Shown piece after piece: positions 57,349-64,000 of a DNA stretch of 64,000 bases. The stretch spans positions 2,046,001-2,110,000 of the forward strand of contig JAHEWK010000003.1 of assembly GCA_020740775.1 (NCBI GenBank), given 5' to 3'. Positions within the stretch are counted from its first letter, which is position 1, and each line of letters starts with the position of its first letter. This DNA comes from Ilyonectria destructans. Its lineage: Eukaryota > Ascomycota > Sordariomycetes > Hypocreales > Nectriaceae. Under the pieces are notes generated by a model. It was not told where the DNA came from, ran no database searches, and saw only the letters and a list, made by a program, of their open reading frames with translations. The position numbers and the translations under genes were made by a program.

Positions 57349-58324
57349 TTCTCGCTGGCACTACGCCATACGTCCCTGTAGGACGCCAAAAAGTACCTGG
57401 ATACCCAAGGTACCTGTGGTGGTCTCCAGGGCTGTCTGTGGCACGGCCCTGCCGCCCTGCCGTTCACTGAAGGCCACTGCCACCCGCCCGACCTGGTGGT
57501 CCCGGCCATCTGGATCAACCACCAAACACCCACCTACATCTGCAACATCTCCCAGGGCGACCTCTCCATTGCCTCGCTCCAACCACCTACACCAAACACT
57601 TCCAAACACTCTAAGCTCGGACTGGAAACACCTGCTCCCTGTACTCGCGTCTCCTTCTCATCCGTCGTCTCCCTTGCTCCAGGCTCCCAAGGCTCCCAAG
57701 CATCCAAACATACCGTCGACTGCCAACCGCCCGCACCACTCCCTCTTATCTCTCCCACCCGGCCTCTCACCATCCGCCTCAACCACACGCAGCATCCGCC
57801 CTCGCCCGTCCTTGCTTTAGCCACCGACGCGCCCACGTTTCGTCTTTTCTCGCCTTTTTCGCCTCTCAAACTCCATTTAGCCTTACCGTGCTTCCTCGCC
57901 GAGTCCATCTCATCCATCATCCCGCCCCTCTGTCCAAGACACGCGACAGCTCACAGCGCCCTCTGTTCCGCACGCGCCAAACCCGCCGCCACTGCAACGC
58001 CCACGTACTCCAAGTTGACCGACCTTGTTAGCTACGCCAGCATCAACCACCAAATTGCGCTCATCTCCGTTCCATCTCCGTTCCATCTCTCACCTATGCA
58101 GCGTCTTCGAATCTCCATCTGAGCGTCACCCACCCCCCAGTTAGCAACTGGCCAACCCCGGACCTTGTGTCGTCACCTTCACATGCTACTCGCAGAGGTT
58201 ACTATGTGCCCACCCCCAGCTCGAAATCCTTCGTTCAACGTTTTGATGATGGCTCGTCGCCTACATTAACTTGACGGCGCTCTCCTTCGTACCTCTCTTG
58301 TCGAGCTACCTGCGTGCCACCGAC

Positions 58325-61300
58325 ATGCTCGGCCGGCTCTTGCACCTGGGCTCAGGCGGCTCCTCCGCCGCACCCACAGCGCAGACAGCGGCCAAGATGT
58401 CAAGGCCCGTTTCTTCACTCGAATCTGTCCAGGAAGACATTCATACTCGGAATCTTCTTTTCCCGGATGCACACGCCCTCTACCAGCACCGTAACGACCA
58501 GGTCTTCCCTCTCTCCTCAACCCCCACCACCACAGCTACTTCAACCGCAAACGCCTTCGACTTCAGTGGTGATGTCGACCTCGATGTCCGCGATGTCCGT
58601 GTTATTGTTATGCAGGATGCTCTAGGCCCTTCGAATGCCTCACTCCTCTTTGATAGTCACCCCGCTCCGCCTCCGTCACCAACTCAACGAAGTGCTGTAC
58701 CCCATGATTCACGAAGACCGCCCCCGACTTCGCCGCGCAAAAGCAGCCTGGGAAGCATCGTTCGACCTCTGGTCATCCAGACCGACGGTCCCCAGCCCCC
58801 GCCACGTCAAGGTGCTTTTGATCGTCGAGCATCACTCCAGGGTCGAAATCAGACCCAGGCAGAGACCGAGGTTCAGCGAGCTTCACGCGAGTATCGAGAG
58901 GAATTAGCCACATTCTCAGGATGCATCTTTGGAAACTCAGAACTGATGTCTTACAAAGGCACCTCAACTAAAGTCCATGTTGTGCCTGGAGAGACCCGAG
59001 TTAATGATATCTCGAGCTCTATCATTGGCGATGGTCGCAGCTCCATCGGCCGGTCAAGCGCTCGCTCGAGCAGACTTTCACAGTCGTACTCTTCTCAAAC
59101 CGTCTCACCAACACATGGCTCAACCCTCGGTAACCCACACTTCCGCCAGGGCGAGAAGAAGAAAGTTCTTATTACACGCCTCTTCCCCGTAAATCTATCC
59201 GTCGATGATCCAGAATCCAACACTACTCCCCCAAGTCGCTACTCGGATGAAAATGTTGGCTTTCCCTTCCCCTCCACGGGTGACGAACCTATGCCCAAGA
59301 AGAAGAAGTCCCAGCCGAAGCAGCGACGGACACCAATGTATGCAGTGGTCTTGGTGGTCCAGCTTCCCTCTTCGCCTGCCTCTTCGACAAGATTCCCTCC
59401 GGCCACGCAACCCAAGTCGGCACACCGCGAATCGAGCTCCTACACTGACCCAGAGTTATTTTCCTCGTCCTTCAGCTCAGCTCGACCGTCAGGGTGGACC
59501 CTGGTTGGTTCTAGCACCTACGGCGATACAACAGACTCAGCCTATTCGATCGACATTGAGGATAGAATCGATTCACTTACCCAGCATTGGGATATCATCA
59601 TGAGGACCTTGACTCATCTTCAGTCCGTCGTCGCAACCATCTTGGGAACGATGTTGAAGCAGGTCGATATCACATCCCCCAGTCCTTTCTCAGCTTCAGC
59701 CGTCTCAAACCATGGCAGAACTCCTTCCTTTTCGGATAGGCGCAGCGGCGAGCCGCCCCGCGTAAAGCCACCCAAGAGCACAACCAAGTTGGTCTCATTG
59801 TGGCCCAACTGCCTAGCAGATGACACCAATATCGCGGGCGAGGTAGATGCCGCCAGGCACAGGATCGTCATGGGACTGAGTGCGGCAAGGGTTGTGACTG
59901 GCCAGGGACGATGGGGGATTTGGCGTGATGAGGCCCGTTGGATTTCCAAATGGGCCGGGGGCGTTGAACGGGGGCAGTTCTTCTACAGCCTCCTAAGTGG
60001 CTTTCTCGCAACGCATACCGATTGGCTTCAAGCTCTCTGCCCCCCTTCCTACCGGAAGCGACTTTACCAACAACAAAAGAACCGAAGCGATGAAGACTTG
60101 TCTCTCCCAGCTCGAACAATTATTATATCTGAGGACAAGATGGCTGCTCGCCGTCTCATTTTCCTCCTTTCCGCCTTCCTACCCGCAAACCAACAGATCC
60201 CGACTTCACGAGCACATCGACCAAGCACTTCAACCTCCGTTGGAACCTTCTCCAACTCTCCTCCAACTTTCATTATTCCAGTGCTCAGGGAGGAGTCTCT
60301 TCGCCGCAAGATTAACCGTAGGACTGGGTTACGTCGAGCTTCTCACTCTAGGACAGCGAGTCATAGCGCAAGGGCTTCGACAGTCCCTTTGCAGCTCGCT
60401 CACTTGACCATGGATCGAAATCACGAACGGCGTGTTTCTGATGCTGCATCAATCCGTCCCTCAAATCTTCCAATTTCCGGCAACGATTTCATGAGCAGAA
60501 AGAGCAGTGCCGCGACAACCACAACCGTGATGCCGGAGACGACGATGCCGCACTTTTCCACCGCGCAGCGAGGCGATAACCGAAGAAGGCCACGGCCTAG
60601 CAGCAGTGGAAGTGTTGCAGCCGATGACCTAAAGCGATCTTTGAAACGGGGCGAAAGCACTGGCCAGATGAGCAACGCGAGCAATGATTCGAGGAGCCAG
60701 AGCTCAAGATGGGGTAGCGTCATCAGTGGTCTATGGAGCGCTCGTCGCAGGGACTCAACCACACTCAGTAGCTACAGCCAAGGGGATCCGAAATCGCCTA
60801 CCAAGCAAGCATTCCACCGACCGGATAAGCTATCACAGATGGTGGAAGAGGCCGCTACTCTTTCCGAGTTGAATGCAACATCCTCCAATGGCCCACGTCA
60901 ATCAATGGACGGTCGACAGGCGGGCACACCTCGAGATTTTGAGGGACGCAACCGGGAGCCATCGCTCCGACCTGAGCGAACACCTGATCCAAATGGGGCT
61001 TTCGAATCGCCAGTCAAGACATCCATCAATGCCGATGACGGCATCATTGATGTGGATATTCCTTTTCCTGATTACATGACGTCTTTTGAGTCTGCCATTA
61101 GCTCTCCATCGAGCAGTGGTTACTTGTCGACCCCCGGCATTCCAGGCGGACTGGATTCATTTGAACAAGTATCCCGATTATGTGTCAATGGGGACTTGCC
61201 CCTGAATGCTGCTGGCTGGCTGAATCGCTATCACCCAGACTTTGCTCTCCAGGCCATCCCCCCACAGGATGATCTCCTAGAACAGGTCAGGGCATCACTT

Positions 61301-61945
61301 CGCGCTGAGCCGACACCCGCTCCTGCCAACCCGCTCGGTGGCGACCTCACTGAGCGATGGGTTGATGTCAGTTGCGTGATGATTGCAGATACTACCACAA
61401 ATATGATTACGCGGATTCGATACCGCCGGCTGGTTAAGCCAAGAGCCCCTTCCGATCGTCAGCCAGTTGGGCAGACGGGACCATCCAGCTCTTACGGCGG
61501 CGCACTGCTGACCCCTTCTATCCTTCCCTATGAGACCCAACTTGAGGAAGAATGGATTGAGGAGCGCATCGTGCAACCAGATGAGACTCTCACTGAAGCC
61601 GTTGAGAAGGTTATTAGTCTCACACAGGAGGCCAGCAAAGACCACTCGTTGGCTTCTTCGCAGACACATAGCGAGGTCCGCGTGAGTACCGACGGCGAGG
61701 AGCCGATATCCGTGACTGCACCAGAACCGCCGGCACTACCACAGATGCCTCTGGAAGTTCCTCGAGTGCAATGCAAGACTGTGGTGCTCTCTGCCCTCGA
61801 GGACACTATTCGCGAGGTCATCGACCTTCGGGAAAGGGGTTACTTCAGCACCAACGGTCACTCAAGGAATGCTGGATCCCAACAGAACCTGCTTCATGAT
61901 GCGATCAGTCTCTGGTTGGACAACCTAGACATCGCTGACACATAA
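58325..61945 (+). CDS. LST4: Lst4/folliculin-interacting protein (FNIP) homologue
   Basis: With Lst7 (folliculin), Lst4 forms a GAP complex for Gtr2 at the vacuole that activates TORC1 when amino acids return. One exon, 1206 residues from the first ATG (58325, MLGRLLHLGSGGSSAAPTAQ); the open frame continues upstream only to a TTG. The FNIP N-terminal domain is recognised by DVRVIVMQD (about residue 90) with SLLFDSHP, and by SELMSYKGTSTKVHVVP (about 210). A longin/DENN-like middle part includes VLITRLFPVNL, YAVVLVVQLP, HWDIIMRTLTHLQSVVATIL, SLWPNCLADDTNIAGEVDAA and FFYSLLSGFLATHTDWLQAL. The tail contains RWVDVSCVMIADTTTNMITR and ends LLHDAISLWLDNLDIADT. Long Ser/Arg-rich linkers (for example 260-290 and 680-920) look disordered and phosphorylatable. 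Family assignment rests on motif recall. Confidence 0.83.
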   Translation: MLGRLLHLGSGGSSAAPTAQTAAKMSRPVSSLESVQEDIHTRNLLFPDAHALYQHRNDQVFPLSSTPTTTATSTANAFDFSGDVDLDVRDVRVIVMQDALGPSNASLLFDSHPAPPPSPTQRSAVPHDSRRPPPTSPRKSSLGSIVRPLVIQTDGPQPPPRQGAFDRRASLQGRNQTQAETEVQRASREYREELATFSGCIFGNSELMSYKGTSTKVHVVPGETRVNDISSSIIGDGRSSIGRSSARSSRLSQSYSSQTVSPTHGSTLGNPHFRQGEKKKVLITRLFPVNLSVDDPESNTTPPSRYSDENVGFPFPSTGDEPMPKKKKSQPKQRRTPMYAVVLVVQLPSSPASSTRFPPATQPKSAHRESSSYTDPELFSSSFSSARPSGWTLVGSSTYGDTTDSAYSIDIEDRIDSLTQHWDIIMRTLTHLQSVVATILGTMLKQVDITSPSPFSASAVSNHGRTPSFSDRRSGEPPRVKPPKSTTKLVSLWPNCLADDTNIAGEVDAARHRIVMGLSAARVVTGQGRWGIWRDEARWISKWAGGVERGQFFYSLLSGFLATHTDWLQALCPPSYRKRLYQQQKNRSDEDLSLPARTIIISEDKMAARRLIFLLSAFLPANQQIPTSRAHRPSTSTSVGTFSNSPPTFIIPVLREESLRRKINRRTGLRRASHSRTASHSARASTVPLQLAHLTMDRNHERRVSDAASIRPSNLPISGNDFMSRKSSAATTTTVMPETTMPHFSTAQRGDNRRRPRPSSSGSVAADDLKRSLKRGESTGQMSNASNDSRSQSSRWGSVISGLWSARRRDSTTLSSYSQGDPKSPTKQAFHRPDKLSQMVEEAATLSELNATSSNGPRQSMDGRQAGTPRDFEGRNREPSLRPERTPDPNGAFESPVKTSINADDGIIDVDIPFPDYMTSFESAISSPSSSGYLSTPGIPGGLDSFEQVSRLCVNGDLPLNAAGWLNRYHPDFALQAIPPQDDLLEQVRASLRAEPTPAPANPLGGDLTERWVDVSCVMIADTTTNMITRIRYRRLVKPRAPSDRQPVGQTGPSSSYGGALLTPSILPYETQLEEEWIEERIVQPDETLTEAVEKVISLTQEASKDHSLASSQTHSEVRVSTDGEEPISVTAPEPPALPQMPLEVPRVQCKTVVLSALEDTIREVIDLRERGYFSTNGHSRNAGSQQNLLHDAISLWLDNLDIADT

Positions 61946-62781
61946 GCTCATCGCGGGAACTGAATCACCCCGAAACCACACCTAACGAATTCCATGATTC
62001 ATCTCTTATTTCTCTATCGTCACATTTACCCTAGCGATCTTCCTTATCGGAACTTATCTGATCACACGGATGTACCACAACTTATTTTTCTATCGAAGAC
62101 AATCGAAATGATACCCATTGTGCGATGCACGCACGCACGAGATTTGGAAGCGGCTTTGCCCTATCTGGGAGAGGGAAAGCAACAATACATCGCCCATATA
62201 CTCTTACTTGTTTCCTACAAGCCCCTTTTTTATCAATTTTCCTCGTTTCTAGCATTTGTCATCTTGATTCGGCATATGGGACCCTGTTAAGAGCTGCGCT
62301 CAGGAGAACTGTTTCGGCTTCCTCACGAAGCCAACCTACAAGAAGGTTGGCGTTACGTGAGGGATGTGAAGCCGTGGGCTAGCTAGCAAGCGATTCAACA
62401 TTGTTAGGACAGAACGTAATAGACTATATTGGGAACTGAATGCTTAATTCCTAAGGAATGACGTCGATCCCCTGAAAGCTGACTCGGCGTGCTTGCCATT
62501 GAAGCCATAGAGTAGGAATGCGCCGCTTAATCAGAGATTGCACGCTGTTCATCCTTTCTAGAATTTCATGACTGGACGACGAAGTATCAATGGACATAAC
62601 CTGCTTAAAATACGATGACGTAGCTGACCCGAGGGACTGGGACAGATGGCTTCAGCGTGGGGGTCATTCGCCGCGCTAACATGAGCCTCACGTCCGGAGA
62701 CAGTCACATATACGGGGAACAGCGCTAGGTCGCATTGAATCATTCTTATCGCTACAACGACCATTATATACCATATTCGTC
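61946..62781. other. Intergenic between convergent LST4 and DBP10 genes
   Basis: 836 bp between two facing stop codons, AT-rich in its first 350 bp. It should contain both 3' UTRs. No gene is supported. Confidence 0.5.
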
Positions 62782-64000
62782 TCACCTCTTCTTCGTCGGC
62801 CGAGCATTCTTGGCCATTTTTTTCGCCTTCTCCTCTCTGGCTTTTCGGATGTCGTGGACGCCCTTGAGCTCCTTCTTGCTGCCCATGCCGTCCCGGAAGC
62901 GGCCAACACGGTTCTCCCTCGCCTCGGAGACGCGCTTCTTGCGGACCTCGAAGTCGTCGCGGTACTTGTCGGCTTCCTTGGGTGCCTTCTCCTGCTTGTG
63001 CTTGTAGCGGACACCCGTCGGCAGCTGGGTTGTGTTGCCGGGGCGTTCCGCCTCGCCGACATGCGGCAGCTTGCCCATACGGTTGGCGCGCTTCCACTTG
63101 TCGAAGCGGCCGCTCTGGAAGCTGGCTGCGATCTTGACACCGCTCTCGCCGCGGATCATCTTGGCTCCCTTGGAGCCATCCTCGTCGTTGTCGCGGGAGA
63201 CGTACTTCTTGGACTTCTTGTCCCAGCGCATCTTGGAGCGGGTTGGGTCGGCGAAGGCCTTGGCGGTATCGTCGTTGGTCAGATCCATTGTCACGTCGCG
63301 GGCAGCTTCCACAAAGCTTGAGCCTGCACCACCGGAGTGGACGCCGTAGCCACGCTCCTCGGCCGCGTTGACTGTGCGAGGCGTGTAGGACATGAAAACC
63401 TCCGAATCTCGCCAGTTCGTCTGTCCCTTTTTGGAGTTACCCGTGTTGCTAACAGTCACTTCCAAGCCGTCGTCCGAGTCGTACTCGTCCGCTTGTCCGC
63501 CCGCCTCATCCGCATCCTCGTCAGAATCGACATCCATCTTGGTACCAGAGGGCAACCCCTCAAGGCCGTCAAAGTCATCCTCCTCCTCCTGAACCTCGGT
63601 TTTCTGTTGCTTCCTAGGCGTGATTCTCTTTCGCAACTGCTTCATGACCTCGGCAGCTCCAGCTGTCGACCTATCTCCATGGCCGACTTCAAAGATAGTT
63701 TCTGAAGGTCTGAATCCACTGATTCTCGCCAACATGTCTGTACGCGCTTGCTCTAGTCCATCGACATCCTCCCCGAACAAGGGGTGGAGTTGCACCCAGC
63801 CTTGAGTTGCCACCAACTCGCGTGAACGCTTCGCGCTCTGGCTTGCTGCCGAGTTCCTCGTCCTCAGGTAGAGCTTCTCTGCTTTGACAGCGACTCCTCG
63901 TAGAGCAGAAATATCATCACTGTCACGAAGGGTCTTGTTAAACCATTCCACATGGCCCTCAACAGAATCACGCTTCAGTGCTCCCACAACCACATCTTCG
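62782..64000 (-). CDS. DBP10: ATP-dependent RNA helicase Dbp10, C-terminal part (cut by window edge)
   Basis: DEAD-box helicase of the nucleolus needed for 60S ribosomal subunit assembly (27S pre-rRNA processing). The frame is open to position 64000, so at least 406 C-terminal residues are here and the helicase core lies outside. The Dbp10 C-terminal domain is clear: TRSKMRWDKKSKKYVSRDND with preceding NWRDSEVFMSYTPR and AAERGYGVH, then SFQSGRFDKWKRANRMGKLP. The end is a Lys/Arg-rich tail (KSELK-type helices, DIRKAREEKAKKMAKNARPT, KKR stop) that may bind RNA or localise to the nucleolus. The segment GLEGLPSGTKMDVDSDEDAD is acidic. The stop is at 62782-62784. Confidence 0.93.
   Translation of the reverse strand, partial: EDVVVGALKRDSVEGHVEWFNKTLRDSDDISALRGVAVKAEKLYLRTRNSAASQSAKRSRELVATQGWVQLHPLFGEDVDGLEQARTDMLARISGFRPSETIFEVGHGDRSTAGAAEVMKQLRKRITPRKQQKTEVQEEEDDFDGLEGLPSGTKMDVDSDEDADEAGGQADEYDSDDGLEVTVSNTGNSKKGQTNWRDSEVFMSYTPRTVNAAEERGYGVHSGGAGSSFVEAARDVTMDLTNDDTAKAFADPTRSKMRWDKKSKKYVSRDNDEDGSKGAKMIRGESGVKIAASFQSGRFDKWKRANRMGKLPHVGEAERPGNTTQLPTGVRYKHKQEKAPKEADKYRDDFEVRKKRVSEARENRVGRFRDGMGSKKELKGVHDIRKAREEKAKKMAKNARPTKKR

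Larger units (their letters stand above)
51383..58324. other. 6.9-kb region without a supportable gene
   Basis: Lies between the CDF transporter and Lst4. Many open frames exist on both strands but none shows a domain, and they overlap each other in the way GC-rich non-coding DNA does. The last 1.3 kb (from about 57000) is strongly C/pyrimidine-rich on the + strand and is probably the promoter and leader of Lst4. The stretch 54000-54400 is AT-richer, with three spaced ATCGAGG-GGAGCTTG words. Palindromic TACGTACTA-type words recur at 55138, 55380-55415, 56228 and 57135-57180. Small tandem repeats are at 55660, 55864, 56555 and 57324. Confidence 0.45.

Noticed and set aside
57496..58122. 208-codon + frame before LST4
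   Set aside because: Very Pro/Ser/Thr-rich, no domain; explained by the pyrimidine-rich leader or promoter sequence.
1..64000. CRISPR array, prophage or intact transposon
   Set aside because: The DNA is eukaryotic. No regular spacer-repeat array, integrase, transposase, reverse transcriptase or long terminal repeat was recognised.

Overview
The window is nuclear DNA from a filamentous ascomycete (Pezizomycotina, probably Sordariomycetes). Protein genes carry short introns of 44-147 bp with GTAAGT/GTGAGT-type donors, spacing is wide, and the recognisable proteins are eukaryotic and fungal in type (Scc2, Iml1, Lst4/FNIP, an OPT transporter, a Ras with a fungal N-terminus). The genus is not identifiable from sequence alone. 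All exon models were assembled by eye from splice sites, reading phase and family motifs.

Layout. 1-4 kb: 3' end of an unidentified gene (+), then a long oligopeptide (OPT) transporter (-). 7.3-12.4 kb: 5-formyltetrahydrofolate cyclo-ligase and the Mtr10/transportin-SR importin, both +. 13.6-16.8 kb: an intronless 1082-residue Cys-rich protein whose N-terminal third holds five successive C-x2-C...C...C-x2-C...C modules, only the fifth of which fits the fungal Zn2Cys6 consensus; this is the best candidate for something undescribed. 18.2-19.2 kb: a Ras GTPase (-). 19.2-26.1 kb: about 6.9 kb without a supportable gene but with several simple repeats and a possible decayed Cys-cluster relic. 26.1-32.1 kb: a compact housekeeping block: molybdopterin-binding-domain protein (-), glia maturation factor (+), Nbp35 (-), tRNA-Gln(CUG) (-), deoxyhypusine hydroxylase (+), RNA polymerase I subunit A12 (-). 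32.7-38.4 kb: cohesin loader Scc2. 40.3-61.9 kb: four consecutive protein genes whose homologues act at the vacuolar membrane: a CAX Ca2+/H+ exchanger, Iml1 (SEACIT/GATOR1), a CDF zinc transporter and Lst4/FNIP. A second 6.9-kb gene-free stretch (51.4-58.3 kb) lies before Lst4. 62.8-64 kb: C-terminal part of the DEAD-box helicase Dbp10 (-), cut by the window edge.

Functional threads. Iml1 and Lst4 are parts of two different GAP complexes acting on the Rag-type GTPases (Gtr1 and Gtr2) that pass amino-acid status to TORC1. A12 and Dbp10 serve ribosome production, and deoxyhypusine hydroxylase matures eIF5A. Nbp35 supplies cytosolic/nuclear Fe-S clusters. No intact transposon, secondary-metabolite cluster, CRISPR array or viral element was seen.
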